A stretch of 17,449 nucleotides of DNA from DASSKW01 sp035690065 (GTDB taxonomy: Bacteria; Pseudomonadota; Gammaproteobacteria; Natronospirales; REEB76): the NCBI GenBank assembly GCA_035690065.1, contig DASSKW010000113.1, positions 1-17,449 on the forward strand, read 5' to 3'. The notes beneath the pieces are model-generated. The model was not told the origin of the DNA, did not search any database, and saw only the letters and a program-made list of their open reading frames with translations. Below are positions 6,063 to 14,092 of this stretch, in pieces; within the stretch, counting starts at the first letter, position 1; each line of letters starts with the position of its first letter. The position numbers were made by a program, and so were the translations under genes.

Positions 6063-7130
6063 ATGAACAATCCATTCCGAATCTGGGCCGCTGCAGTGCT
6101 GGTGTCGGCACCATTACTGGCGGTCGCGGCTGGAACTACCCCCGATGCTGCCAGGCAACAGGCCGAACAGGCTCAGCAGGCGCAGAAGTTGCAGCAGAAC
6201 CGGGCCCAGCTTGAACAGGAATTGCACGAGGCGCAACAGAAGCTGCAGGTCGCTGCGCAGCGTGTGGCCCAGTTGTCGATGCAACTGAGCGGGCCGGATA
6301 TGGAACGGCAGGAAGCATTCCGTTTACGACGGATGGAGCCCGATCGCGCCATCCTGGGGGTTACGATAGTCGAGCGCAACGATGAGAAATCATCTGTCAA
6401 AGGTGTCGGTATCAGTGCCGTGACGCCAGGCGGTCCGGCCGAGCAGGCGGGCTTGCGTGCAGGCGACGTGATTACCAGCATCAATGGCAAATATTTCAAG
6501 GCCGGTACACAGTCATCTGCTGACGATCAGTTGCTCGCGTTCATGGATACTGTCAAACCCGGCGATACGCTCAAAGTCGCGTATCTGCGCGATGGCAAAG
6601 CGCAGACTGTCCAACTGAAGGCCGGCCAGCTGGACGCGGACAGTTTTGCATTCGCCTTCGATACGCCGCCGGCGCCGCCTGTACCGCCAGCACCGCCGGC
6701 CCCACTCGCTGCGCCTGCGCCGATGCCGCCGCTCACCCCTGTCGCCCCGCGCTTTGCGTGGTTCATGGACGGCGACCAACTGTGGGGCGACATGCAACTG
6801 GTACCGCTGACGACCGGACTCGGTCAGTATTTCGGGACCAGCAAGGGTTTGCTGGTAGTGCATGCGCCGCGACACGATGCACTCGAATTGCAGGACGGCG
6901 ATGTGATCGTGGATATAGGTGGGCGCGCGCCGGGCAGCCCGCCGCATGCCATGCGTATCCTGCGCTCCTATTCGCCTGGCGACACGGTCAAGCTCGACAT
7001 CATGCGCAAGGGCAAGCCCGCCACACTTAGTATCAAGTTGCCGGCTGAGAAAGGTATGGGGGACGATATCTCCAGGCTCTATCAGCAGTTTCATTTCGGG
7101 CCGAGCTTCCTGCACTTCGGGATCGAGTGA
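6063..7130 (+). CDS. Exported double-PDZ protein with coiled coil
   Basis: The 355-residue product has a signal peptide (residues 1-23, ending AVAA). A Gln/Ala-rich coiled coil follows at about 28-76. PDZ domain 1 lies at about 97-187 (ILGVTI, GPAEQAGLRAGDVITSING, GDTLKVAYLRDGK). A Pro-rich linker occupies 201-229 and a second, looser PDZ occupies about 245-327 (HDALELQDGDVIVDIGG, YSPGDTVKLDIMRKGK). There is no trypsin-like triad or other catalytic domain, so it is not a DegP/DegQ protease but could bind exposed C-termini of envelope proteins. GAGG at 6051-6054 lies 8 nt before the ATG. It is the third gene of the sigma operon, 24 nt after the anti-sigma gene. A plausible role is sensing or presenting misfolded proteins to the anti-sigma factor, which is inference. 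Confidence 0.85.
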   Translation: MNNPFRIWAAAVLVSAPLLAVAAGTTPDAARQQAEQAQQAQKLQQNRAQLEQELHEAQQKLQVAAQRVAQLSMQLSGPDMERQEAFRLRRMEPDRAILGVTIVERNDEKSSVKGVGISAVTPGGPAEQAGLRAGDVITSINGKYFKAGTQSSADDQLLAFMDTVKPGDTLKVAYLRDGKAQTVQLKAGQLDADSFAFAFDTPPAPPVPPAPPAPLAAPAPMPPLTPVAPRFAWFMDGDQLWGDMQLVPLTTGLGQYFGTSKGLLVVHAPRHDALELQDGDVIVDIGGRAPGSPPHAMRILRSYSPGDTVKLDIMRKGKPATLSIKLPAEKGMGDDISRLYQQFHFGPSFLHFGIE

Positions 7131-7170
7131 TCTGGCGAAACCGATTCGAGATTCCGTTCATCCGCATATG

Positions 7171-7196
7171 GCCCCGCTACGGCGGGGTCTGTTTTT
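7171..7196 (+). terminator. Rho-independent terminator of the sigma operon
   Basis: The stem CCCCGC (7172-7177) pairs with GCGGGG (7182-7187) around a TACG tetraloop and is followed by TCTGTTTTT (7188-7196). It lies 41 nt after the PDZ gene and ends about 46 nt before queA. Confidence 0.85.
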
Positions 7197-7223
7197 ATCG
7201 GCGTGGGGCGGGGTGGCTGAACC

Positions 7224-7232
7224 TGATACCAT
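7224..7232 (+). promoter_or_regulatory. Extended -10 promoter before queA
   Basis: TGATACCAT gives an extended -10 (TG-n-TACCAT), with four of six matches to TATAAT. No clear -35 is present, as is common with extended -10 promoters. Transcription would start near 7239, 1-3 nt before the queA ATG. No Shine-Dalgarno is present, so the transcript may be leaderless. Confidence 0.4.
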
Positions 7233-7241
7233 TCGCGTCGT

Positions 7242-8282
7242 ATGCAACGCACGGATTTCCAGTACCAATTGCCCGCCGAACTGATCGCCCAGCATCCCTT
7301 GCCGGAACGGGCGGCGAGTCGTCTGCTGTGTCTGGATGGCGAGACCGGGAAATTCGAGGATCGGAAATTTCAGGAGCTGCCGACTCTGCTGAAAGCCGGC
7401 GATCTGCTGATCTTCAATGACACCCGCGTGATCCCGGCACGCCTGTTCGGCTATAAGCAAAGTGGCGGCGCGGTGGAGATGCTGGTGGAGCGGATCCTGG
7501 ATCCACACACCATCCTGGCGCAGGCGCGTGCCAGCAAACCATTGCGCAGCGGTATGCGTATCCGGGTAGCGGATGCGACGGACGTGATCGTGCTCGGTCA
7601 TGTGGATGGCTTCGTCAAGTTTGCATTCCCGGACGTCACACTGCCGGATTTCTTGTATGAATTCGGACATGTACCGCTGCCACCCTACATGCAGCGTGCC
7701 GATGAAGCGGAAGATCAGTCGCGCTATCAGACGGTCTATGCGCGTGTGCCGGGTGCGGTCGCAGCGCCTACTGCGGGCCTGCATTTCGATGAGCATCTGT
7801 TGGGTGAACTGGAGCGGTCGGGGGTGCAGCACGCATTCGTGACGCTGCATGTCGGTGCCGGTACGTTTCAGCCGATGCGGGTGGACGACATCCAGCAGCA
7901 CAAGATGCACAGCGAACAGGTATTCGTGTCGGCGGCGGTATGCGATGCGGTGCGTGCAACCCGACAACGCGGCGGGCGGGTCATCGCGGTGGGGACGACA
8001 GCGGTGCGCAGCTTGGAAGCCGCGGCTGCCGGCGGCACACTTGAGCCGTTCGCCGGCGAGACCGATATCTTCATCTATCCCGGCTACCGGTTCCGGGTGG
8101 TGGATGCGCTGGTCACCAATTTCCATCTGCCGGAATCCACCTTGCTGATGCTGGTCTCCGCGTTCGCGGGCCGGGAGCAGGTACTGGCCGCTTACCGGCA
8201 TGCCGTGGCGGAGCGTTACCGGTTTTTCAGTTACGGCGATGCGATGTTCATAACGCCTGTTGCCAGCGCCAGGCAAAAATAG
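7242..8282 (+). CDS. queA: tRNA preQ1-34 S-adenosylmethionine ribosyltransferase-isomerase
   Basis: QueA transfers and isomerises the ribosyl moiety of S-adenosylmethionine onto 7-aminomethyl-7-deazaguanine at tRNA position 34, giving epoxyqueuosine in the cytoplasm. The 346-residue length is typical. Family blocks are all visible: ELIAQHPLPERAASRLL (13-29), LLIFNDTRVIPARLFG (55-70), GHVPLPPYM (142-150), RYQTVYARVPGAVAAPTAGL (161-180), TLHVGAGTFQPM (201-212), HKMHSE (220-225), and near the end VDALVTNFHLPESTLLMLVS. No block is missing. The gene precedes tgt by 27 nt, and the two act in the same pathway. The start at 7242 is fixed by the family N-terminus (MQRTDFQYQLP) even though no ribosome-binding site precedes it. 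Confidence 0.98.
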   Translation: MQRTDFQYQLPAELIAQHPLPERAASRLLCLDGETGKFEDRKFQELPTLLKAGDLLIFNDTRVIPARLFGYKQSGGAVEMLVERILDPHTILAQARASKPLRSGMRIRVADATDVIVLGHVDGFVKFAFPDVTLPDFLYEFGHVPLPPYMQRADEAEDQSRYQTVYARVPGAVAAPTAGLHFDEHLLGELERSGVQHAFVTLHVGAGTFQPMRVDDIQQHKMHSEQVFVSAAVCDAVRATRQRGGRVIAVGTTAVRSLEAAAAGGTLEPFAGETDIFIYPGYRFRVVDALVTNFHLPESTLLMLVSAFAGREQVLAAYRHAVAERYRFFSYGDAMFITPVASARQK

Positions 8283-8294
8283 TCATCCCGCTCC

Positions 8295-8302
8295 TGTAAA
8301 CT
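8295..8302 (+). promoter_or_regulatory. Possible internal promoter for tgt
   Basis: TGTAAACT lies in the 27-nt gap between queA and tgt, with TAAACT at 8297-8302 ending 7 nt before the tgt ATG at 8310. No Shine-Dalgarno is seen in the gap. If used, the promoter would produce a leaderless tgt message. Confidence 0.3.
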
Positions 8303-8309
8303 GCCGCCC

Positions 8310-9416
8310 ATGAAATTCGACTTGCTGCATACCGATGGCCTGGCACGTCGTGGCCGGCTAAGCTTTGACCGTGGCACGGTCGAGACTCCGGCCTTCATGC
8401 CGGTCGGCACTTACGGCACCGTCAAATCCATGACACCGGAAGAGCTGCGCGAAGTCGGTGCCGGGATCATCCTCGGCAACACGTTTCACCTGATGCTGCG
8501 CCCCGGTACCGAGATCATCCGCGCCCACGGCGACCTGCACGATTTCATGCATTGGGATGGCCCGATCCTGACCGACTCGGGTGGGTTTCAGGTCTTCAGT
8601 CTGGCCGAGTTACGCAAGATCACGGAGCAGGGCGTGAGCTTCCAATCGCCGGTCAACGGCGACAAGGTGTTCCTCAGTCCGGAAGATTCCATCCGGGTGC
8701 AACATGAGCTTGGCGCCGACATCATCATGGTGTTTGATGAATGCACGCCCTATCCGGCGGACGAAGCCACGGCACGCACGTCCATGGAACTGTCGTTGCG
8801 TTGGGCACGACGCTGCCGGGAGGCGCACGGGCCACATCCCTCGGCGTTATTCGGTATCGTGCAGGGCGGGATGTATCCGGGATTGCGTGCGGCCTCGCTG
8901 GCCGGACTGAGCGAGATCGGTTTCGACGGTTATGCGCTGGGTGGATTGTCGGTGGGCGAAAGTGAGGCGGAACGCTTGCAGGTGCTCGATGCTATCGGTC
9001 CGGCGTTGCCAGCCGACAAACCGCATTATCTGATGGGCGTCGGGACGCCGGATGACCTGGTGGCGGCGGTCGCGCGCGGTATCGATATGTTCGATTGCGT
9101 GATGCCGACCCGCAACGCCCGCAACGGCCATCTGTTTACCAGCCAGGGTGTGCTGCGGATCCGCAACAGCGGCCATCAGTCCGATACGCGCCCCATCGAC
9201 GCGACTTGCGGCTGCTATACCTGCCGCCATTACAGCCGCGCTTACCTGCGGCATCTGGACAAATGCGGCGAGATCCTGGCCCCTCGGTTGATGACTATCC
9301 ACAACCTTTATTACTACCAATCCCTGATGCGGGAGATGCGGGCGGCTATCGAACAGGGGCGGTTCGAGGCCTTCGCTGCCGCTTTCGGGGCTCGCCGCGG
9401 GCCGGAGCCGGAGTGA
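8310..9416 (+). CDS. tgt: tRNA-guanine(34) transglycosylase
   Basis: Tgt exchanges guanine 34 of the GUN-anticodon tRNAs (Asp, Asn, His, Tyr) for preQ1, the step before QueA. The 368 residues are full length. Asp89 in LTDSGGFQVF is the general catalytic Asp, and Asp262 in FDCVMPTRNARNGHLFT is the nucleophile position. GIVQGG (182-187) and GGLSVGE (211-217) form the base pocket. The zinc site is Cys300, Cys302, Cys305 and His331 in CGCYTCRHYSRAYLRHLDKC and LMTIHN. All key residues are present. The C-terminus (ARRGPEPE) is slightly variable, as usual. It lies between queA and yajC in the order conserved in Gammaproteobacteria. Confidence 0.98.
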   Translation: MKFDLLHTDGLARRGRLSFDRGTVETPAFMPVGTYGTVKSMTPEELREVGAGIILGNTFHLMLRPGTEIIRAHGDLHDFMHWDGPILTDSGGFQVFSLAELRKITEQGVSFQSPVNGDKVFLSPEDSIRVQHELGADIIMVFDECTPYPADEATARTSMELSLRWARRCREAHGPHPSALFGIVQGGMYPGLRAASLAGLSEIGFDGYALGGLSVGESEAERLQVLDAIGPALPADKPHYLMGVGTPDDLVAAVARGIDMFDCVMPTRNARNGHLFTSQGVLRIRNSGHQSDTRPIDATCGCYTCRHYSRAYLRHLDKCGEILAPRLMTIHNLYYYQSLMREMRAAIEQGRFEAFAAAFGARRGPEPE

Positions 9417-9453
9417 AATAGCTGCCTTGCAGGACCACTCGACCCCCCAGACG

Positions 9454-9495
9454 TTGTAAAATCCGCCCTTTGCGCCGGCTTTATCCGGCAATTTT
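9454..9495 (+). promoter_or_regulatory. Candidate yajC promoter with start-proximal hairpin
   Basis: TTGTAAAAT at 9454-9462 contains a -10-like TAAAAT followed by the GC-rich CCGCCC often seen after gammaproteobacterial -10 boxes. Just downstream, GCCGG (9474-9478) pairs with CCGGC (9485-9489) and is followed by AATTTT (9490-9495). This could be a weak terminator for tgt or a leader hairpin for yajC. The 101-nt gap between tgt and yajC suggests that yajC-secD-secF can be transcribed separately. Confidence 0.35.
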
Positions 9496-9517
9496 GACCC
9501 CAAAAGCAGGATTATCC

Positions 9518-9850
9518 ATGAGTTTCTTCATCTCCGACGCCTACGCCGCTGCCGCGTCACCCTCACCCGGCGGTGACCCGATCGTCACTATCGTGATGTT
9601 TGTCGCCATCATCGGCTTCTTCTGGTTCTTCCTCATCCGCCCCCAGCAAAAGAAACAGAAAGAGCACCAGAAGCTGCTGAGCGCGCTCAGCAAGGGCGAC
9701 GAGGTGGTCACCAGTGGCGGCATGTTGGGCCGTATCACAGAAGTGGGCGACCAGTTCATCACCATCGAAGTGGCGAGTGGCGTGCAAGTGCGCATCCAGA
9801 AACAGGCCGTGGGCAATGTGATGCCCAAGGGCACCATCAAAAACCTCTGA
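9518..9850 (+). CDS. yajC: Sec translocon accessory subunit YajC
   Basis: YajC is a small inner-membrane partner of SecDF and SecYEG. The start is the ATG at 9518, with AGGA at 9508-9511 spaced 6 nt. A longer reading from 9470 runs through the leader hairpin and has no ribosome-binding site. The 110-residue protein has a short acidic/alanine N-terminus and one membrane helix at about residues 21-42 (PIVTIVMFVAIIGFFWFFLI). The diagnostic RPQQKKQKEHQKLL follows, then GDEVVTSGGMLGRITEV and the beta-rich tail VQVRIQKQAVGNVMPKG. This is a textbook member. secD begins 18 nt downstream. Confidence 0.97.
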   Translation: MSFFISDAYAAAASPSPGGDPIVTIVMFVAIIGFFWFFLIRPQQKKQKEHQKLLSALSKGDEVVTSGGMLGRITEVGDQFITIEVASGVQVRIQKQAVGNVMPKGTIKNL

Positions 9851-9868
9851 GCTTTCCGGATCATCCCT

Positions 9869-11716
9869 ATGCTTAATCGTTATCCAGCCTGGAAGAACAT
9901 CATCGTCGTCCTGGTGACGGCCATCGGTCTTTTCTACGCGCTCCCCAACCTGTATGGCGAGGATCCCGCGCTGCAGATTTCGCAGAAGGGCGCCACCGTG
10001 TCGGATGCGACGGTCACCCAGGTTGAACAGGCACTCGATACTGCCAAGTTGCCGTATAAATCCGTGGCCGTCGATCAAGGCCAGGTGCTGGTGCGGTTCC
10101 CCGACACCGATTCACAGTTGCGCTCGCTGGACGTGGTGAAGACGGCGTTGGGTGACAAGTACACCGCTGCCCTCAATCTCGCACCGCGTACCCCGAAATG
10201 GATGCAGGACATCGGTCTGCGGCCGATGTCCAAGGGTCTCGATTTGCAGGGCGGCGTGCATTTCCAGTTGCGGGTGGACCTGGATGCGGCGGTGCAGACC
10301 ACGTTACAGCGTGACGTAAACGATATCCGCAGTGCCTTCCGCGGGAAACTGATCCGCTACGAGGATCTGTCCCTTGCCGGCAATAACGTCAATATGGCGT
10401 TTCGCAGCCCCGAAGATGTGAGCAAGGCACGCGCCCTGATCACGGCGCAATATCCGCAATTCACTCTCACGTCCGGCAGCACTGCCAATTCGCTGGTCGC
10501 CAACATGACACCCCAGGAAGTGCAGCGCATCAGAAGTTCCGCGGTGGACCAGAACATCACCACGCTGCGTAACCGGGTCAATCTGCTGGGTGTTGCCGAA
10601 CCGGTGGTGCAGCAACAGGGTGCCAACAGCATCGTGGTGGAATTACCCGGTATCCAGGACACGACGCGCGCCAAGAATATTCTCGGCGGTACTGCCACCC
10701 TGGAATTCCGGCTGGTGGATATGACGGGCAATGCGGCTGAAGCGCAACAGAGCAACCATATTCCGCTGGACGATCAATTGTTCAAGAACAAGGAAGGGCA
10801 GCCGGTATTGCTCAAGCGCGACGTGATCGCGAGCGGCGCACAACTCGTGGATGCCGTGTCCGGTTATGACCAGGAGAGCGGCACGCCGGATGTAAACGTG
10901 ACTCTGGATTCTGCCGGTGCGGCCAAGATGGGCGAGACCACACGGGAAAATCTCGGCAAGAACATGGCGGTACTCTATATCGAGACCAAGACCGAAGACG
11001 CCCAGATCAACGGCAAGACTGTTCCGGTCCACAAGAAGGTCTATACGGTCATCAATAATTCCCGCATCGCGGGGTTGTTCAGCAAACGCTTTCAGATCAC
11101 AGGTCTGCAGCAGGAGGAAGCCAAAAACCTGGCGCTGCTGCTGCGCGCCGGTTCACTGGCGGCGCCGATGGATTTCGTGGAAGAGCGCACGGTCGGCCCG
11201 AGTCTCGGTGCCGAAAACATCCGCCAGGGTTTCTATGCCGCCTTGCTCGGCTTCCTGTTGGTGGTGATCTTCATCGCGATCTATTACAAGACGTTTGGCA
11301 TCATCGCCGATCTCGCGGTATTCATGAACCTGGTGCTGACGGTTGCCTTGTTATCCATGATCCAGGCGACACTCACCTTGCCCGGTATCGCGGGTATCGT
11401 GCTCACGCTCGGCATGGGCGTTGACGCGAACGTGCTGATCAACGAGCACGTGCGCGAGGAAGTGCGTAACGGCAATACGCCGCAGGCTGCGATCCATGCC
11501 GGTTATGAGCGCGCCTTCGCGACCATCGTGGACGCGCATGTCACCACCCTCACCGCGGCAGTGATGCTGTTCCTGTTCGGTGCCGGGTCGGTGAAAGGCT
11601 TCGCGGTGACTTTGTCACTGGGTATCCTGACTTCGCTATTCACCGCCATCATGGGGACGCGTTCTATCGTCAACTGGGTGTACGGCGGCCGCAAACTCGA
11701 CAAGCTGCCGGTCTAA
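9869..11716 (+). CDS. secD: Protein translocase subunit SecD
   Basis: SecD is the RND-type membrane subunit that, with SecF, uses the proton gradient to finish export of proteins crossing SecYEG. The 615-residue length and the N-terminal membrane helix (LNRYPAWKNIIVVLVTAIGLFYALPNL) are typical. The large periplasmic P1 region contains GLDLQGGVHFQLRVD. A hydrophobic C-terminal half carries LGMGVDANVLINEHVREE, which includes the conserved membrane Asp of the proton path, then GYERAFATIVDAHVTTL and the last helices ending in MGTRSIVNW. The start at 9869 has only a weak GGA at 9858-9860, so coupling to yajC translation is likely. secF follows after 13 nt. Confidence 0.98.
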   Translation: MLNRYPAWKNIIVVLVTAIGLFYALPNLYGEDPALQISQKGATVSDATVTQVEQALDTAKLPYKSVAVDQGQVLVRFPDTDSQLRSLDVVKTALGDKYTAALNLAPRTPKWMQDIGLRPMSKGLDLQGGVHFQLRVDLDAAVQTTLQRDVNDIRSAFRGKLIRYEDLSLAGNNVNMAFRSPEDVSKARALITAQYPQFTLTSGSTANSLVANMTPQEVQRIRSSAVDQNITTLRNRVNLLGVAEPVVQQQGANSIVVELPGIQDTTRAKNILGGTATLEFRLVDMTGNAAEAQQSNHIPLDDQLFKNKEGQPVLLKRDVIASGAQLVDAVSGYDQESGTPDVNVTLDSAGAAKMGETTRENLGKNMAVLYIETKTEDAQINGKTVPVHKKVYTVINNSRIAGLFSKRFQITGLQQEEAKNLALLLRAGSLAAPMDFVEERTVGPSLGAENIRQGFYAALLGFLLVVIFIAIYYKTFGIIADLAVFMNLVLTVALLSMIQATLTLPGIAGIVLTLGMGVDANVLINEHVREEVRNGNTPQAAIHAGYERAFATIVDAHVTTLTAAVMLFLFGAGSVKGFAVTLSLGILTSLFTAIMGTRSIVNWVYGGRKLDKLPV

Positions 11717-11729
11717 GGGGAGAACAGAC

Positions 11730-12665
11730 ATGGAATTTTTTCACAAGACACCCACCATCAAGTTCCTCGCCGTCCGCAAGCTTGCCATCGGGATGTCGCT
11801 GGTGGTGCTGGCAGCATGCGTCGCATCGCTCTCCATCCACGGTCTGAACCTCGGCGTGGATTTCACCGGTGGTGTGACGGTTCAGGTCTCGTATCCTGCT
11901 CCGGCCAACCTGCGACAGGTGCGCGATGTGCTGGCGGATGCCGGCTACAAGGACGCGATCGCCCAGAACTTCGGTACCCCGCAGGAAGTGCTGATCCGCC
12001 TGCAACCCAAGAAGGGGGTATCCGGTGCCGACACGGGTAATGCGGTACTGGCTGTGCTGCGGAAAGCCACGCCACAGGTAAAACTTGAGCAGGTGAATGT
12101 CGTCGGCCCGGAAGTCGGCAAGGATCTGGCGACCAAGGGTACGCTGGCATTCATCCTGACCTTGGGCGGCATCCTGCTCTACATCATGTTCCGCTTCGAA
12201 TGGCGGTTGGCGCTCGGTGGTGTGGCGGCGACGTTGCACGACGTGGTATTCGTGGTCGGCTTCTTCTCGCTGTTCCATCACGAGTTCGACCTCAACGTGC
12301 TGGCGGCAGTGCTGGCAGTCATGGGTTATTCGGTGAACGACACCGTGGTGGTGTTCGACCGGATCCGCGAAAACTTCCGCAAGATGCGCAAGGGCTCGCC
12401 GATCGAGATCATCGATACTTCCATCAACCAGACGCTGTCGCGCACCATCATCACTTCCGGCGTGACCCTGCTGGTGGTGATCGCGCTGTTGATCCTGGGT
12501 GGCCCGGTGTTGCACGGTTTCTCGCTGGCACTATTCGTCGGTATCATCGTCGGCACCTATTCTTCGATCTACATCGCCAGCGCAACCGCGATGATGCTGG
12601 GGTTGAACAAGGCCGATCTGATGATCCGGCGCAAGGACGACAAGCCGGTCGATGATATGCCGTGA
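11730..12665 (+). CDS. secF: Protein translocase subunit SecF
   Basis: The 311-residue partner of SecD is full length. It begins MEFFHKTPTIKFLAVRKLAI, with AGGGGAGA at 11716-11723 as ribosome-binding site. An N-terminal helix, the periplasmic domain (LGVDFTGGVTVQVSYP and later VNVVGPEVGKDLATKG), and the five C-terminal helices are present. LAAVLAVMGYSVNDTVVVFDRIRENFR is the SecF signature with the conserved Asp in the membrane. INQTLSRTIITS and the final GTYSSIYIASA are also conserved. It is the last gene of the yajC-secD-secF unit, and a bidirectional terminator follows 21 nt after its stop. Confidence 0.98.
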   Translation: MEFFHKTPTIKFLAVRKLAIGMSLVVLAACVASLSIHGLNLGVDFTGGVTVQVSYPAPANLRQVRDVLADAGYKDAIAQNFGTPQEVLIRLQPKKGVSGADTGNAVLAVLRKATPQVKLEQVNVVGPEVGKDLATKGTLAFILTLGGILLYIMFRFEWRLALGGVAATLHDVVFVVGFFSLFHHEFDLNVLAAVLAVMGYSVNDTVVVFDRIRENFRKMRKGSPIEIIDTSINQTLSRTIITSGVTLLVVIALLILGGPVLHGFSLALFVGIIVGTYSSIYIASATAMMLGLNKADLMIRRKDDKPVDDMP

Positions 12666-12686
12666 AGTTGCAAGCAATCATGACAA

Positions 12687-12711
12687 GAAAAGGCGCCGCA
12701 GGCGCCTTTTC
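12687..12711. terminator. Bidirectional terminator between secF and nnrS
   Basis: A perfect 11-bp stem, GAAAAGGCGCC (12687-12697) with GGCGCCTTTTC (12701-12711), closes on a GCA loop. It has T-rich ends in both orientations. It sits between the convergent secF and nnrS stops and probably serves both. Confidence 0.85.
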
Positions 12712-12724
12712 TTTGGCCTCGGCG

Positions 12725-13885
12725 TTACACCCGCAAGCGGCCGAGATGGATCGGCAGCGAGACCAGCAACAGGATGCCAAATGCCGCAGCCCACAGCAGG
12801 CCCGCGAGCGACAGCAGACCCGGGAGATCCGTCACGCGCAGCAATGCGGCGATGCTCACCAATCCGAAGGCACAGATCATGGCCGGGTTTGCTTTCAGGA
12901 TCCGCCCGGTATGCCCTTGTGCTACGCGCAGCATCATGCCGATAGCGAGCGATCCCAGCGCGCCGGCGGTGATCGCGTGCAGTGCAGTGATCTCTCTCAG
13001 CGGACCGCCAAGCAGTGCGATGCCGCGCAAGGTCAGACCGGCAATCAACCAGAGATAACCGAGATGCAATACCCACAGCATGGGTTCGCGTCCGACGTGC
13101 CATGATTGCCAGCCGCTGAGTCGGATCAATGCCAGCACTGCGACCACCAATGAAAGAATGCCGAACGCGAAACTGTCGGGGAGGATGATATCCATCACCA
13201 CCAGGATTGCAGCGCCGCCATTGACGCTGCGCTCCAGCCAGGGCTTGCGCCATACGGCGAGTCCCGGGAAACGACGACTGGTGAAGAACGGGATCACGCG
13301 ACCGCCGATGGTGAGCATGAGGACGGCGAGTAGATCGATCACCCAGAACAATACCCGGTACGGAGACAGTGTTATCAGTTGTGCGACACCGAGACAGAAC
13401 AGGATATCCGCGAGTGCGAAGGCGCTGAGCAGAGGGATGACGAACAGGTTACGGTAATTGCGGCTGCGCAGGATCGGGCGGGCGAGGGAAAACGCAAGCA
13501 GGGGAAAGAATGCGCAATCCACGATAGCCGCTGCACCGAACGGGATCAGCCCCGGGAGCAGGAAGGCGAGACGTGCCGCAAGCCAGACACAGAACAGCAG
13601 TATCAGGCTTGCTGGTGTGGTGGTCGCCTGACCGGTCCAATTGCCGACTGCGGTCAGCAGAAACCCCGCGATGAGCGCCCCCGCGAAGCCGAACAGCATC
13701 TCGTGTCCGTGCCACAGCAAGGCCGGCAGCGAGCTGGTCGGCAACCAGCCGAGATGCAGGAATACGGACCATGACAGCATCCCCAGGCTGGCAAACGATG
13801 CGCTACCCAGGAAGAACAGCCTGAAGGGTTGTTGCAGTAATGCGCTGCGCGTGTGCGATGGGAAGAAGCGGGAAAGTGTGCTCAT
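12725..13885 (-). CDS. nnrS: NnrS family membrane protein
   Basis: NnrS proteins are polytopic inner-membrane proteins linked to nitric-oxide stress and denitrification; those studied bind haem and copper. The 386-residue product has about 12 hydrophobic segments. The family blocks are WHGHEMLFGFAGALIAGFLL (58-77, His59 and His61) with TAVGNWTG just after it, then GGRVIPFFTSRRFPG (194-208) and HAITAGALGSLAIGMMLRVA (303-322) followed by HTGR (His325). These His residues are the likely metal or haem ligands. The ATG at 13885 has only a weak GGTGG upstream. A perfect FNR/Dnr box on the promoter side fits induction under low oxygen or nitric oxide. No nor, nir or nos genes are visible nearby. Confidence 0.93.
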   Translation of the reverse strand: MSTLSRFFPSHTRSALLQQPFRLFFLGSASFASLGMLSWSVFLHLGWLPTSSLPALLWHGHEMLFGFAGALIAGFLLTAVGNWTGQATTTPASLILLFCVWLAARLAFLLPGLIPFGAAAIVDCAFFPLLAFSLARPILRSRNYRNLFVIPLLSAFALADILFCLGVAQLITLSPYRVLFWVIDLLAVLMLTIGGRVIPFFTSRRFPGLAVWRKPWLERSVNGGAAILVVMDIILPDSFAFGILSLVVAVLALIRLSGWQSWHVGREPMLWVLHLGYLWLIAGLTLRGIALLGGPLREITALHAITAGALGSLAIGMMLRVAQGHTGRILKANPAMICAFGLVSIAALLRVTDLPGLLSLAGLLWAAAFGILLLVSLPIHLGRLRV

Positions 13886-13980
13886 GCGGTGCCACCATTA
13901 TCCGGTAATATCGGAAATGCCTGTTTTGTGCTGTTCGGTTCTGGATTGTACCCCGCGGATGCGGGTAGCCTGCCTTTCTG

Positions 13981-14022
13981 ATATTAAACGGCAGCGGGGA
14001 GCGATGGATTGATGTATATCAA
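13981..14022 (-). promoter_or_regulatory. FNR/Dnr-type box and class II promoter of nnrS
   Basis: TTGATGTATATCAA at 14009-14022 is a perfect TTGAT-N4-ATCAA site. On the minus strand TAATAT occupies 13986-13981 as the -10. With +1 at 13974 the -10 spans -12 to -7 and the box is centred at -41.5, the exact class II activation geometry of the CRP/FNR family. The transcript would have an 89-nt leader containing a hairpin (13949-13967). The same symmetric box lies 77-84 nt before sirB2, so that gene may also respond. Confidence 0.8.
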
Positions 14023-14092
14023 GGACACAGACGCGCATCCGGCATTTTCATTGCCGGGTCCACGCCAGGCAGGAACACGGGAGCGCTGAGTC

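Noticed and set aside
6513..7115. Minus-strand ORF opposite the PDZ gene
   Set aside because: Antisense shadow in GC-rich DNA, with Arg-rich low-complexity translation.
7158..8276. Minus-strand 372-codon ORF opposite queA
   Set aside because: Antisense shadow of queA; His/Arg/Gln-rich without domain pattern.
11670..12515. Minus-strand 281-codon ORF opposite secF
   Set aside because: Antisense shadow of secF with His/Gln-rich composition.
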